A model generated the notes under the pieces. It was given only the letters and a program-made list of their open reading frames with translations, was not told the origin of the DNA and did no database searches. A program made the position numbers and the translations under genes. DNA of 64,000 nt from Flaccisagitta enflata (Eukaryota; Chaetognatha; Sagittoidea; Aphragmophora): assembly GCA_965153355.1 (NCBI GenBank), contig OZ231128.1, positions 27,776,001-27,840,000 of the forward strand, read 5' to 3'. Of the stretch, positions 11,970 to 25,389 are shown in pieces; position 1 is the stretch's first letter; each line of letters starts with the position of its first letter.

Positions 11970-12816
11970 CCAAACTTTCTTTTTCTAAGATATTTTCTGA
12001 TATGTGGTAAAGCTAGTAAACCAAGGAAACTCGTGGTTCGGGGAATTAGATGGATGCCTTGAGTTCCGCTGTCCATGTTACTTTTTGTAACACTGCACTC
12101 TATTTCTTTCCTAGACAGACAAAATCATTTATCATCGTTCAGAGAAAAGGAAAACGCTCAAAACCGATTTTCAGCATCATTTTTTAAGCCTTTGCGTAAA
12201 CCGTTTCGCGGCAGTCAACCAGTCAAGGCTGATTTGTTTCCTTTTAGAAATTTTTTAGCAACGTCATCAACGTCAACTACTTCGAGTTTCATAACCGCCA
12301 CATGCACAACATACCCTGTTTAGCCACGTCGAAAGCATCATGATAGTCCATTTTAAACCATGATCATATCATTCCATACAGATTGAAAACCTTGGTTCCT
12401 TGGGTGATTATTGATTATCGAATGATAAAATCATTATTCAGCAAATAGAAGAAAAGTAGTTTATGAAATTATTTGAGGTTTACCAATAGTGCAACAGTAC
12501 AAATAGAACAAGAAACTATTTAATGCTTGCATAAAACATAATGATTTTAGAAGGAGGCGATAGGTAAGGAAAGAATGAACCCTGTGAACGGAATGCTTCT
12601 TTTCATCTATAACATCATTCTTTACATTCAGCAACAGTTTGTAGACAACGTGATTAAACAGTGATTGGGATCGCATGAGGGTAAGATTAATCTTAAATTC
12701 TCTTTAAGTCGTATTCATGAGGGAACATTTTCGTGGAACTATCAGATCTGTCAGGAAGTCCACCCCTAGCTCTCAATCTGAAGTGTCTAAGTCAAAGAAC
12801 ACGGCAAAATAAAGCG

Positions 12817-12819
<3 letters not shown>

Positions 12820-12889
<70 letters not shown>
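12820..12889. repeat. (GT)n-(GA)n compound microsatellite (copy 1)
   Basis: GT array then GA array; the counterpart is at 18023-18121. Confidence 0.95.
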
Positions 12890-14440
12890 TAAAGCTTGGG
12901 AAAGGTGATGAGAAAGGCTTTTGAGAGAAATTAGTTTGGTACCGTCATCGGTGGCTGTTTTTGTCATAGAATTGCAAATCATTCCATTTCAATTTCATTC
13001 TCCAAATCGCGAGGGGCATTGTGGCACTGCACCATAGAAAAGGAATGAAGGACGGAGGGAACAAATGGATGAATGAGAAAAAAGATGGAAAGAGCTTCAT
13101 TACTATCCCGTCTGCTTCCTATGGCTTTCTCTTGTATCATACGCATTCTTTCTCTGTCTGTCTCTCTCTCTCTCTCTCTCTCCGCATTTTTCTTTATGTC
13201 ACCTTTTACTTCAGTGAATCGGGTAAAGTCCTTATGGATAACTACTGAAAAGGAGATTAAAGAGAGATTACTGTATTATTATTTGCTCACTTTCCAATAC
13301 TCGAGGCCCCTCTCAACTGTCTACAGTCTACCCTTCAGACATTTTTCGTTTCTTCCCCTTCTCAGGCGCGCAATTTGCATGAATAGATTAATTAAGCCTG
13401 TGGGGCTTTGGCACTTACGGCAGTACGAGTTTCTCAATTGGCTGCTGACCTCCATTTTACTACCTGCCTTCGGACATGACCCGCTTGTTACCTGCGCAAA
13501 ACCACGTCCATTTAAGAAGTAATAAGCGTCCTTCCGTCGGCTGAGCGGCGCGGTCACTTCAGCAGTCAGTTGGTGATCCGGCGATCCTGGCCTAGTTTTG
13601 TTTGTCTTTGTAACTAAATTTCATGGATTATCGGGACGTTCCAAGGGTGATTTTGCGGCTTATTACCAAGGGTCAATTGGTCCAAGGGTGATTTTGCTTC
13701 CGCCTTCCGGCTTCTTACCAATAATTTATTTTCACTAAATTTACTGTTCTATTCAAGCTCAAAAATCGGGTACATGTGTTCCAGCAGCCACTTCGACGAA
13801 GCAGACACTATTATCATTAATCACCCATAAACTGGGGATAGAGTAAACAGCCACCTCGACTCACTGTTTTTTCGATCAAAGCTATCATAGAAGAACTTTG
13901 GGCGTAGCAACGAAAAACTGTGGGGCGAAACGGTCGGATAGTTTCTAGCCAACTACAAATGCTTGAAACTGTGGAGCAACTTGTGTGTTTTTTTTTCTTC
14001 AGATATTTTCCATCCAGAGTGAAGAGGATCATCGGTTTTTTGGGCCTCTTCTTTAACAGTTACTGGTTAAGCTGCTGGCAACTTTTTTTTCCTCTTCTTT
14101 ATAACTTACAATGAAAAATCCTCTTCAAAAACCACTTGTATCCATTCTTTCCGTCTTAACACGCGACAATTCTATGCAATATCCGATACACACAAAAGCC
14201 ATTTAAGAAGGAAGACGGAAAAAAAAAGATGGTCGATGCTGAGTTTTGGTCCATTGGTTTTCATCGCCCATTCTCTAACCGTCTGGCAGCAGTTTTGCCC
14301 TCAACACAAAGAGAGACGCAGTGATAGAAAAGCGGGATACGGGGTATGCTGTACTTGTAGATGAATTTGGAAACTTATTCGCTTGGTATATCGATGAATA
14401 TCATGATAGTGCAGAAAGGAGGAAAGACATTGATTATGAC

Positions 14441-14442
<2 letters not shown>

Positions 14443-14523
<81 letters not shown>

Positions 14524-14638
14524 GAAGAAAAAAAGAGAGATAGAGGGAAAGAAACAAAGAAACAAAGAAACAAAGAAACAAAGAAACAAAGAAACAAAGA
14601 AACAAAGAAACAAAGAAACAAAGAAACAAAGAAACAAA
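14443..14638. repeat. (GA)n plus 8-bp AAACAAAG minisatellite (copy 2)
   Basis: GA array 14443-14521, then about 11 units of AAACAAAG at 14550-14638. Confidence 0.95.
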
Positions 14639-14820
14639 AGGAAAAAAAGAGAAGGAACAAGGCCAAGTAGGAAAGCAATGAATATCAAATGAAAAAAAAA
14701 CATTTTCTTTTTTAGTATTTCCATCTAGGAGGAATGAATGGCCACAAATGGCTGATTTAAGCTTGAACTAGTCGCCCTGCTTTTTTTTTTTTCTTGCATG
14801 AATGTAAATTTGAGTTGGGG

Positions 14821-15497
14821 TAGCAGGGCAGTGGCTCCAAAGGGGAACACAGGGAGACTTTTGTTGACTCGTCCATCCGCCTATTCGTCTGTGATATTAG
14901 GCCTGAGAGGCCAGATCTGAAGCCAAAGAGCCAAAGGGCCTATAAGAGGCCTGAGAAGGCAGTTTTGAGATCTGAGAGGGCTAGTTTGAGGCCTGAGACG
15001 ACTAGTTAGAGGCCTGTGAGGATTGATTTGAGGCCTGAGAGGTTTGATTTGAAGTCTGAAAGGGCTGATTTGAGGCCTGAGAGAGCTTATTTGAGGCCAG
15101 AAAGGGCTCTTTTGAGGCCAGACTTGAGGCTGAGAGGGCGGATTTGATGCTTGAGAAATCTGATTTGTAGCCTGAGTGCGCATGCCTTAGAGGTTTGGGA
15201 AGCCCAGTGGGAGGGGGGGAACAAACAAACAAACGAACAAACGGACGCGCAAACAAAAACAGTTCGCCTGTGTTCTACAGGACTTCATACCCTTTTGGGC
15301 CGCTGCCCAAAAATCCAATTTGATGGCTGGGAGGGCAAAAATAAGATATCTGAGATGGCTGTCTCGAGGGTTAGAAAACCTCAATGGCTGAGAGGGAAAG
15401 GGCAAATGGGTGGACCAATGAATTGGCAGGACGGATATGAAGTAACTTTCTTCTATGTTCTACAGGACATTGGTTTTTGGGGCCGCTACGCAAAATA
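14821..15497. mobile_element. Family B element (in copy 2)
   Basis: The duplicate of the 9680-10365 element with the same units and ends. TAGTTCA is missing before the right end, and TTTTGGGCCGC replaces TTTGGGGCCGC. Confidence 0.75.
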
Positions 15498-16116
15498 AGG
15501 GGAGGGGGGTAGGGAAATAAAGTAGCAAATGAAGAAATGAATTTACTTAATTGAAATTATTATCATGAAAAAGTGGAACGATGATGAAAGCCTCGCCTTG
15601 ACAATTTCATTAGCGCTTTCATTCATCGTCATTTTTCCTCCTTGATGAAAATACTTAAGCATCGAACGTGATTCCAATTACAAGGGCCTCTATGCTGGAG
15701 AATTTCTCATATCACTAATCTCACATAGCACATGGAGATTGTCAAACGAGCAAGTAGAACCCTAAGTAACGTAACATAACCTAATGAAAAACCGCGTAAA
15801 CGTAAATCCAAGCGACTGATTGACTTACAGACCGACTTTACTACTTGGGAGGCGTTGATATCGAGTCAATAACGACAAAAATCCATTATTGAAAAGGGAC
15901 GATGATGAAGATTCAAGAGTCTTCGAGGCTGACGGCTTGAAAACGCAATTTTTCCCATTTCTCCCTTATTTCCCTTTTACTTTTTTTCCTTTGGTTTTTC
16001 TGTTGTAAATACAATTCAATAGATGTTTTTATTTGCTTGCAAGATCTTCATCCTTTTCTTTCTCTCCTTGCTTTCTTCCTTTCTCTCTTTGACTTTGTAT
16101 GTGTCTGTATTTGTCT

Positions 16117-16273
<157 letters not shown>

Positions 16274-16620
16274 TGTGTTTGTATCTTGTTTTTTTGTCAC
16301 AGCTCCCAAAGCTTTCGAGTAGCCTCTTTTTTTAGCTGTTTTTGCCCCCCTTCGTCTATTTAGCTCAAAGAAGGAAACAATTTTAAGGTAACTTTTCACA
16401 GCAGATAAAACGTCTTTACTCAAAGCTTATGAAATCATAACACAACCACATAGTGGAAATTTCGGGTACCTCGTTCGCATCACCACGATGTGCATCGGTC
16501 ATAAGCTCATAGCAAAAAAAGAAAATATAAAGAAAAACAAAGCTAAAATAAAGCAAATTGGTATCACTGACTGAATCATTTTGAAACAAATTTTTCTGCT
16601 TCTCACAAGAGTCACCAAGG

Positions 16621-16785
16621 AACAAGGCCGGATACACGGCAAGACAGTCGCGGACGATTGGGCAGGGGCCGTAATGCAATAGTTGCTCAGAATTAAAAAA
16701 AAATTGTAACAGATCGACCTACCGACTTACCGACCTACCGACCGACACGGCAAGGGGTAAAGTCGCGTGTCCGCGAATAAAAACA
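16621..16785 (+). repeat. Family A short repeat, GTCGCG subtype (copy 2)
   Basis: Duplicate of 11402-11566 with the same start, arm and terminal hairpin. Confidence 0.85.
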
Positions 16786-17123
16786 GGAAAACCGTAAAGA
16801 AAGATGTATTGACTCAAAACCATTTTCTTCCATTTCAGTAAAGTGCTTTTAAAAGCTTAAGTTTCAACCGATGGCGTAGTGACCTCGTGTGGGTCGAATG
16901 CCGGTCATACTAGGAAGTAGGTGCATGAGAGTGATGAGACATAGTATGAACAGTATGGACTCAGTACCAGAAGTGTTCAAGACAACCCGACACTATCTCT
17001 CAGGGCTGAATTCATCATACATAGATACCCTAGTCGCATGCGGGTGAGCTGGGGCAGTAATAAAATGATATGCCAACCACATGCAACTATAATTCCAAAA
17101 ATTCAAAAAATGTTACATTTATA

Positions 17124-17189
17124 GACGGATGTACCGACGGACCGACCAACACGGCAAGGTGTAGAGTCGCGTATCCGCGACTAAAAACC
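17124..17189 (+). repeat. Family A 3'-end fragment (copy 2)
   Basis: Duplicate of 11905-11969. Confidence 0.75.
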
Positions 17190-18021
17190 CAAACTTTCTT
17201 TTTCTAAGATATTTTCTGATATGTGGTAAAGCTAGTAAACCAAGGAAACTCGTGGTTCGGGGAATTAGATGGATGCCTTGAGTTCCGCTGTCCATGTTAC
17301 TTTTTGTAACACTGCACTCTATTTCTTTCCTAGACAGACAAAATCATTTATCATCGTTCAGAGAAAAGGAAAACGCTCAAAACCGATTTTCAGCATCATT
17401 TTTTAAGCCTTTGCGTAAACCGTTTCGCGGCAGTCAACCAGTCAAGGCCGATTTGTTTCCTTTTAGAAATTTTTTAGCAACGTCATCAACGTCAACTACT
17501 TCGAGTTTCATAACCGCCACATGCACAACATACCCTGTTTAGCCACGTCGAAAGCATCATGATAGTCCATTTTAAACCATGATCATATCATTCCATACAG
17601 ATTGAAAACCTTGATTCCTTGGGTGATTATTGATTATCGAATAATAAAATCATTATTCAGCAAATAGAAGAAAAGTAGTTTATGAAATTATTTGAGGTTT
17701 ACCAATAGTGCAACAGTACAAATAGAACAAGAAACTATTTAATGCTTGCATAAAACATAATGATTTTAGAAGGAGGCGATAGGTAAGGAAAGAATGAACC
17801 CTGTGAACGGAATGCTTCTTTTCATCTATAACATCATTCTTTACATTCAGCAACAGTTTGTAGACAACGTGATTAAACAGTGATTGGGATCGCATGAGGG
17901 TAAGATTAATCTTAAATTCTCTTTAAGTCGTATTCATGAGGGAACATTTTCGTGGAACTATCAGATCTGTCAGGAAGTCCACCCCTAGCTCTCAATCTGA
18001 AGTGTCTAAGTCAAAGAACAC

Positions 18022-18123
<102 letters not shown>

Positions 18124-18384
18124 AAGCTTGGGAAAGGTGATGAGAAAGGCTTTTGAGAGAAATTGGTTTGGTACCGTCATCGGTGGCTGTTTTTGTCATA
18201 GAATTGCAAATCATTCCATTTCAATTTCATTCTCCAAATCGCGAGGGGCATTGTGGCACTGCACCATAGAAAAGGAATGAAGGACGGAGGGAACAAATGG
18301 ATGAATGAGAAAAAAGATGGAAAGAGCTTCATTACTATCCCGTCTGCTTCCTATGGCTTTCTCTTGTATCATACGCATTATTTC

Positions 18385-18390
<6 letters not shown>

Positions 18391-18450
<60 letters not shown>
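18391..18450. repeat. (CT)n microsatellite (copy 2; short counterpart at 13159-13183)
   Basis: CT array of about 60 bp against about 25 bp in copy 1. Confidence 0.95.
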
Positions 18451-18452
<2 letters not shown>

Positions 18453-18549
18453 CATTTTTCTTTATGTCACCTTTTACTTCAGTGAATCGGGTAAAGTCCT
18501 TATGGATAACTACTGAAAAGGAGATTAAAGAGAGATTACTGTATTATTA

Positions 18550-18900
18550 GGTTATGATTGGCGACAACTTGTATCCCTTTGATGGGATATGAGGCCTTAA
18601 AAGCATGCTTGCTGGTTTAGATCATAAAAAGATTCGGCCTCCTGTGCGTATTAATGCTATACATCTTAAAAATACTGATTATATAAAATAAATTATCAAT
18701 TCTCATATTGTGGACAAAGTTGAGAAAAAATTGAGTTCAGCCGGCGCATGGAAAAAGCTTCTAACTAAGACTTAAGTAAGTGGAAACACATCTAAATCGG
18801 CATCAGTAAAAAATGAAAAGAAAAAAAATATAAAGAATAATGAGAAGCAATAAAAAGTGATAAACTCAAAGCCGATATACCAACTCAGACAGAGAGAGAA
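18550..18900. other. Unassigned sequence after the duplication
   Basis: Short frames with stops (for example KKIRPPVRINAIH) recall degraded coding sequence, but no family was recognised. Confidence 0.3.
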
Positions 18901-18912
18901 TTTGAATTCAAA

Positions 18913-18914
<2 letters not shown>

Positions 18915-18962
<48 letters not shown>
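18915..18962. repeat. (GA)n microsatellite
   Basis: Pure GA array. The region to 19560 is purine-rich and otherwise unassigned. Confidence 0.95.
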
Positions 18963-18965
<3 letters not shown>

Positions 18966-19580
18966 GCTGTGACAAACCGATAGGCAGACAGAACGACACA
19001 GACTAATACAGATACACCCACATGAAGAAAAAAATATAGAGAGGGCATGACATATAGATCTACGGAAAGGCGGACAAGAACGCACAGGAAATAAATTGGG
19101 AAAACAAAGAGACAGAGAGCGGAAAAAGAAAAGTAGAAGTTGACCTTTTCCCCGTTTAGCGGCTGTCACACTTTTCAGTGGCTCTTTACTCGACTGAATT
19201 CGTTGCTGCAACTGCTGCTACTGTAGCAACAGAAAAGCAACTGCAGCAAAGGCTGAGATTTCTGCGTTCTTGCCATCACGATGTCACTTTAAATTGAAAT
19301 CAACAACACAAGTTACAATAATGAAGCCGAAAATAGCAACGACTTCATCGTCGTATTCTTATCGTTGCCTCTAAAGCATTGTCACAGATGATTGTTGATT
19401 GATGTTACAGAAATTCTTGATTGATGTTACAGAAATTCTTACTTATCTTTTATGTGATTTTTCCTACCTTGGTACGTCGATATGGTCAGCTGCAAGTAAC
19501 TTAGGGCCTTGTCTACTTTTTCCAAGAGGTGAAACGGAAATTGATGAAAAGTCGGATTGAAGTTTTTTTGGGGGGAGCGT

Positions 19581-19705
19581 TTTTTAGGTGCGATAAAGCA
19601 CCTCTTTAACTGGCTGTGTCCGTCGGTTGGTCGGTCTGTCGGGTAACGCATTCGTTCGACGATCCACACGTCGCACCTTATTGGCCTACTTGGACTTGTT
19701 TTTTT
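19581..19705 (-). repeat. Family A short repeat, GGTGCGA subtype
   Basis: On the minus strand it reads ACAAGTCCAAGTAGGCC, then ATAAGGTGCGACGTGTGGAT, a GACC tetramer run, then AGAGGTGC...GCACCTAAAAA. Here the paired arm is GGTGCGA/TCGCACC rather than GTCGCGGAC. The twin copy is at 24778-24884. Confidence 0.78.
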
Positions 19706-19959
19706 GTTTTTTTAAGATGATCATGCCTTCGTCTTGATCTAAATATTCCCATCCCATGGAGCCTGCTTCTTCGTATTACAATCTTATTCTGTCGCTCTCT
19801 TCTCTCTTTCCTCTTTTGTCCTTTCGTGTCTTCTCTCTTTTTTATGTGGATTTCTCGCGTCAGAATTCCATTCTTATGCAATCTTCGTGACAAGATTGTT
19901 GCCATCTCTAACTTTGCCATGCGCAACAGAATCCTTCACATTTGTTTCTCTTCTTCGTT

Positions 19960-20035
19960 TTCGTTTTCGTTTTTGTTGTCGTTGTCATTTTCGTTGTCGT
20001 TGTCGTTGTCGTTGTCGTTTTCGTTTTCTCCTGCT
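19960..20035. repeat. TCGTTT / TCGTTG hexamer array
   Basis: Degenerate CGTTTT and CGTTGT units; the Phe/Val/Arg-rich frames are repeat translations. Confidence 0.85.
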
Positions 20036-20125
20036 GTTTCTTTTCAATTTTTTTTCTGCTTCTTTTTCGTTCTTTTCTTCTCTCGCAAAATCATTTTCTG
20101 TCCCTCGCTTTTACCCTTCTAATTA

Positions 20126-20148
20126 ATCATCATCATCATCGTCATCAC

Positions 20149-20233
<85 letters not shown>

Positions 20234-20240
20234 GTTATCA
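20126..20240. repeat. (ATC)n microsatellite
   Basis: Near-perfect CATCAT array, read as poly-His in one frame. Confidence 0.96.
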
Positions 20241-20491
20241 TTATGCCCTTGGCAATTAAACTATGTACCAGACGCCCGTTTCAGCTGCTTTCCCCACCTT
20301 TCCGCGTACGTTCTAATCTAACATGTCACTGTCACTGGTGACAGCTCGCAACAAAAACTTAGGGACGTTGGCATCGAACAGGATATTTCAAGCGAAACTG
20401 CGAGAGAACCTTTCTCATATGTTTTGTGAAATTCTATGTCTAGTGATACTAGACTAGAAAGCACGTGTGCATGGGAGCGAAATCATCAGGA

Positions 20492-20493
<2 letters not shown>

Positions 20494-20547
<54 letters not shown>
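20494..20547. repeat. (GA)n microsatellite
   Basis: Pure GA array. Confidence 0.96.
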
Positions 20548-20549
<2 letters not shown>

Positions 20550-20679
20550 ACTACTAGTAGGAGATTCGAAAAGGGAAACTAGGAGAAAGTAAGAGAAGCA
20601 GGTTGAACAGGCGAAATCATTCAGTCCTTTTCATTTTTTTTATCTCCATTATTTTCAATGAACTATGCCAAAAAAAAAA

Positions 20680-20829
20680 ACAAGGCCGGATACACGGCCA
20701 ATACCAGTTGCGGACGGGTGGGCAGGGGCGGAAATGCGCGTTTTCACACTTTTCGACTCGTGGTCACGGGCGGACGGATGGACGGACGGACAAGGACTTT
20801 TATAGAGTTGCGTGTCCGCAACTAAAAAA
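20680..20829 (+). repeat. Family A short repeat, GTTGCG subtype
   Basis: AACAAGGCCGGATACACGGC start, GTTGCGGACGGGTGGGCAGG, CACTTTTCGACTCG, a GGACGGAC run, TATAGAG, the terminal hairpin GTTGCGTGTCCGCAAC and TAAAAA. Arm and hairpin both carry T/A where the other subtype carries C/G. Confidence 0.88.
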
Positions 20830-20857
20830 GAAGGCATTCTCTGCCTTTATTACTCTC

Positions 20858-20859
20858 TT

Positions 20860-20907
<48 letters not shown>

Positions 20908-20908
20908 G
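20858..20908. repeat. (CT)n microsatellite
   Basis: CT array with one CTAT interruption. Confidence 0.94.
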
Positions 20909-21464
20909 TTTTATGACAAGGCACATCAGGCTAGCTGTTCGTTTTTTACAAATTCAGAGTCAGAAATGAAGGTTGGCCGAAAATGTGAGAAAGGGTAACA
21001 AAATAATAGTGAGTGTTTTGGCAAGCAAAAATCATGTTTATCATAAACTGTTTATGTAGCTTACAGAGAAAAGGCTGGTGGCACTAAGATCAAGTAATCT
21101 AAGCTTACACGACACGTGTTTACGTGTAGTTTCAAGATTGCCGTATATTTCTTAATTTGTGACATTTTGACAACTGCGTGGGAATCGGGAACGGAGAAAT
21201 TCGAGATTTTTAAGGGGAAATAAAGCCAAGAGAATGTTTGAATTTTTGACCACATCGAGTTATTTCTCGATGTGGTCTATAACATAGCCTTGATCGTGTA
21301 GTAAGCTGTTATTCGTTGTTGTTGTCTCAACCCTCGAAAACTTGAGAACCAGTACTCAGATGTTGATGAAACTTGGTCAGTGTTATTTTTAGGGCATTAC
21401 TAACCTGTGTACCAACTTTCAACAACATTCATAAATATTTAATACCCTTTGCCTGTTATTTTTG

Positions 21465-21842
21465 TAGTAATATTAATTCCTGGACTTGTGCAATTTACAT
21501 ACGGAAAGGGTAGTAAAGGTTCACCAATGTTGTTCAAACTTGTTGTGAAGGTTCATTGCATCAATTAAAGCTCCCCTGCAAGATTTCAGATAATTCTGAG
21601 TATTGGTTTAGAAGATATTAGGGTATTTTGCTAGTAATATTGATTCCTGGACTTGTGCAATTTACATAGGGGAAGGGTAGACTGGGTAGTAAAGGTTCAC
21701 CAATGTTGTTCAAACTTGTTGTGAAGGTTCATTGCAGCAATTAAAGCTCCCCTGCGAGATTTCAGTAAATTCTGAGTATTGGCTAAGAAGATATAAGGGT
21801 ATTTATGATTTATCTAGTCTAGTAACATTATTTCCTGGACTT
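21465..21842. repeat. Tandem repeat, two units of 167 and 187 bp plus a stub
   Basis: TAGTAATATTRATTCCTGGA begins units at 21465 and 21632; a truncated third starts near 21819. The units share GGTTCACCAATGTTGTTCAA and AAAGCTCCCCTGC. Unit 2 has an insertion (GGGTAGACTGGGTAG). Confidence 0.88.
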
Positions 21843-21973
21843 AATTTTTTTTTGAAAAAAAAATTTTTTTGAAAAAAAATTTTTTTTGAAAAAAAATTTT
21901 TTTTGAAATTTTTTTTTTTTTTTGAAGAAAAAAAATTTCTTTTTTTTTTTTGAAAAAGAATTTTTTTTTTTAA
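21843..21973. repeat. A/T homopolymer-block repeat
   Basis: Alternating T-runs and GAAAAAAAA blocks with a period of about 17 bp, locally self-complementary. Misassembly or polymerase slippage is possible here. Confidence 0.9.
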
Positions 21974-22004
21974 TTTGTGGTTATCTTCTTTTATTGTTAC
22001 ACTT

Positions 22005-22085
22005 TTAGGTATGCCATCATGGACTTCAAGGTATGCCATCATGGACTTCCTCGTATGCCATCATGGACTTCAAGTTATGCCATTA
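22005..22085. repeat. 27-bp minisatellite (TATGCCATCATGGACTTC)
   Basis: Four degenerate units of GTATGCCATCATGGACTTC followed by AAG, CTC or nothing. Confidence 0.88.
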
Positions 22086-22452
22086 TGGTTTGATCAAGTA
22101 GCCAAGTCTGATCGAGTAGCCGGGTCTGTTTGAGTAGCTGGGTCGGATGCAGTAGCCGGGTCTAATGGAGTAGCTGGGTTTGATCGAGTAGCTGGGTTTG
22201 ATCGAGTAGCTGGGTTTGATCGAGTAGCTGGGTTTGATTGAGTAGCTGGGTTTGATCGAGTAGCTGGGTTTGATCGAGTAGCCGGGTCTGATCGAGCAGC
22301 CGGGTCTGATCAAGTAGCCGGGTCTGATCGAGTAGCCGGGTCTGATCGAGTAGCCGGGTCTGATCGAGTAGCCGGGTCTGATCGAGTAGCCGGGTCTGAT
22401 CGAGTAGCCGGGTCTGATCGAGTAGCCGGGTCTCATTGAGTAGCTGGGTTTA
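22086..22452. repeat. 18-bp minisatellite (GATCGAGTAGCCGGGTCT), about 20 units
   Basis: An 18-bp period with two homogenised subtypes: GCTGGGTTT in the first half and GCCGGGTCT in the second. Being a multiple of three, it gives an open frame (SIRPGY repeats on the minus strand) with no start context or flanking coding sequence. It is treated as non-coding. Confidence 0.92.
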
Positions 22453-23390
22453 TTTTCAATTAAGTAACTAAGATGTGGCCTTTAGTTTTTAAGCTTTTTA
22501 GGTAGTAATTCTTACTTAAATGGCAGTAGTCTTTGATCATTAGAGGAATTTTCATCGGAGATTTTACGGTGATTGAGGAGTTAATTTTGAGCTTTGAAGT
22601 TGTACGCGTTTATCAGTGCCGAAAAGGAGAGAGAGAGAAGGTTTTATGAGTTTCCGTAGACATAATCATCGGTAATCAACCATCGGTAATTTTGAGTATT
22701 GTGCTCAATGCTTCAGTTGTAATCTTGTATATATTCGATAATGTTCGATATGTACGATAATTTGGAAGTCAACGGGAGTTCAATAGTGTTTTTTTTTACA
22801 AGGGTGGAACAGTTCGATAAAGAAAATGATGAAAAAGATAAAGTATAGTATAGAATAGAATAGCTGTTTGCTTAAATAGTTTTGCTAAATGGAAAACTAG
22901 GAGTGATGCGCGTAGTAACTAGTCAGTGAGGGCTCACAAGGCCCTTTTCCATATTTTTCAGTTTGGGTATAGTGAGGGATATTGTTCCACCTATCATATC
23001 AATTTAATTCACATGAGGATCATGTAGTGCGTACAAAACAAAAAGACAAAGTTTGAGGCAAAAAAGAAAAAAAAAAAAAAGAAAAAAACAACGAAAAACT
23101 ACAACGAAAAGCGCAGAGGCAGATTAATATACAAGATTAGTATATGCATATATATGCATATATAATGGCTGGAGGAAAGGAGACTGAGACAACAAGTGAT
23201 GAAAAGGGAAACAACGTGTTTCCAGCTCACCGATGAAAGAAAAGGGTGTGCAAAATGAGTGTTGCAAAAATGAGAAACGAGAGAACACAAATGTTCGTGA
23301 CGCTTTTGCCTCTTAAGCAAAAGTAAAGCCGTCTAGATCTAGAGGCAGAGCGTAATTAATTCGGGGCTTTATAAACACATGTTACCAGTG
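22453..23390. other. Unassigned sequence
   Basis: AT-rich. CAGTTTGGGTATAGTGAGGG then GTTCCACC near 22961 matches the repeat unit at 34500-34790. An A-run lies near 23070. No gene was recognised. Confidence 0.4.
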
Positions 23391-23391
23391 A

Positions 23392-23393
<2 letters not shown>

Positions 23394-23489
<96 letters not shown>

Positions 23490-23522
23490 GTGCGTGCGTG
23501 TGCGTGCGTGTGTGTGTGTTTG
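23394..23522. repeat. (GT)n microsatellite
   Basis: Pure GT changing to GTGC-interrupted units at the 3' end. It lies about 415 bp upstream of the Ig exon, inside its preceding intron. Confidence 0.96.
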
Positions 23523-23937
23523 TGACTAGTTTAGCTACCTTTTATTCTGTCAGATCTCGTTTCCCATTTGCATACACGCTACTCGCCAGACGAAAATCAC
23601 GTTAAATACGTACCCACATTGCACTACTTCCCTTATTTCGGTGCTGTTGATATGATTGATTCGACGAGGACGATTCGTGTATTCATTATTCAAGCATTAT
23701 AGCATTCGAAGCTACCGGAATCGCGGAAAATACTGGAATTCTACTTCATGAACGCCTTCCTCTTTTAAGTCCCCACAGGGCCGTGTATCATGGTGGATCT
23801 CGCCCTTTATTTTTTTCCCGCTGACCTAAAGCTAAATTAGAGTTCGTTCCCGCAGCTCGAATACGATATCCTTGTTATCGATATCCTTGTTATCGTTAAC
23901 CAATCCCACTACTTTCTTCTCGTCCATTTTCTCCCAG

Positions 23938-24488
<551 letters not shown>

Positions 24489-24495
24489 GTGAGAA

Positions 24496-24578
24496 ATGGA
24501 TGGATGGATGGATGGATGGATAAATGGATAAATGGATAAATGGATAAATGGATGGATGAATGGATGAAGAGATGGATG
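24496..24578. repeat. GGAT/AAAT tetranucleotide array
   Basis: ATGGATGGATGG changes to ATAAATGGATAAATGG and starts 8 bp after the Ig exon donor. Confidence 0.92.
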
Positions 24579-24598
24579 AATTTCTGCACGAATAAAGC

Positions 24599-24760
24599 AA
24601 CAAGGCCGGATACACGGCCACCAGTTGCGGACAGGTGGGCAGGGGCGTTTTCCCACTTTTCAACTCGAGCGTGACGGACCAACGGACCAACGGACCAACG
24701 GACCGACGGACCGACGGACGGACAAAGTCTCTTATAGAGTTGCGTGTCCGCAACTAAAAA
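24599..24760 (+). repeat. Family A short repeat, GTTGCG subtype, full copy
   Basis: Same order as 20680-20829: CAAGGCCGGATACACGGCC, GTTGCGGACAGGTGGGCAGG, CACTTTTCAACTCG, a GGACCAAC run, TCTTATAGAG, GTTGCGTGTCCGCAAC, TAAAAA. It sits in the intron just after the Ig exon, in the sense orientation. Confidence 0.9.
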
Positions 24761-24777
24761 TGAGCGAAGAACGATGA

Positions 24778-24884
24778 AACAAGGCCAAGTAGGCCAATAA
24801 GGTGCGACGTGTGGATCGTCGAACATGCGTTACCCAACGTTACCCAACGGACACAGCCAGTTATAGAGGTGTCGCACCTACAAA
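24778..24884 (+). repeat. Family A short repeat, GGTGCGA subtype
   Basis: AACAAGGCCAAGTAGGCC, ATAAGGTGCGACGTGTGGAT, TTACCCAACG units, TTATAGAGGTGTCGCACCTA. The arm GGTGCGAC pairs with GTCGCACC. Confidence 0.85.
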
Positions 24885-25317
24885 TTAATGAGGGAATGAA
24901 AATGAATGGAAGGATGAATGAAGGACATCAAACCTAGCGACCGCATTAGTCGTAGAATTGGTACACATTTAGTTGATTTGCATAGTGGTTGTATTTTTGC
25001 GGACAAGCCAGCGGATGCTGACCACCATGTATTCAAAACATGTAGTCATGGTCAAAGGAGTCTTTCCATCGGTAATTTGATTTTCCGTCGGCACATCTCC
25101 AAATTATGTGCGTATTCCCAGGAGGACTTAAGCCAAGTAATACCCACGTGTCTCACTCGAAGGCAAAAAATTAAGCCATCAATTAATCATTCGGCATGTT
25201 TTTATAGATGTAGTCAGTTGTACGTCTCCACTTAAGTATTGGAAGTCTTTTTTTCTCTAGGACGCTGCGTTTAACCATTTCCATTTGTATGATACTCACT
25301 TCTTGCCATTTACACAC

Positions 25318-25318
25318 A

Positions 25319-25387
<69 letters not shown>
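25318..25387. repeat. (CT)n microsatellite
   Basis: CT array that abuts a family A fragment (TTTTAGTCGCGCACAAGCGA) at 25389. Confidence 0.95.

Positions 25388-25388
<1 letters not shown>

Positions 25389-25389
<1 letters not shown>

Larger units (their letters stand above)
8172..13281. repeat. Tandem segmental duplication, copy 1 (5,110 bp)
   Basis: It starts TTGCTCACTTTCCAATACTC and ends GAGATTACTGTATTATTA. The same block begins again at 13283 after one extra T. Homology ends abruptly on both sides (ATGG before copy 1, GGTTATGATT after copy 2). The block contains a GA array, an AAAC/AAAG minisatellite, one family B element, two family A copies, a GT array, a GT-GA compound array and a CT array. 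No gene was recognised in it. An 82-codon frame at 12075-12323 is conserved in copy 2, but so is everything else. Confidence 0.97.

Noticed and set aside
12075-12323. 82-codon frame conserved in both copies of the tandem duplication
   Set aside because: The whole block is almost identical, so conservation carries no coding information, and no domain is visible.
22083-22436. 117-residue SIRPGY repeat protein on the minus strand
   Set aside because: The frame follows entirely from an 18-bp minisatellite; there is no coding flank, splice sites or promoter.
22086-22452. CRISPR-like array
   Set aside because: The units are contiguous 18-bp repeats without unique spacers, in a eukaryotic context.
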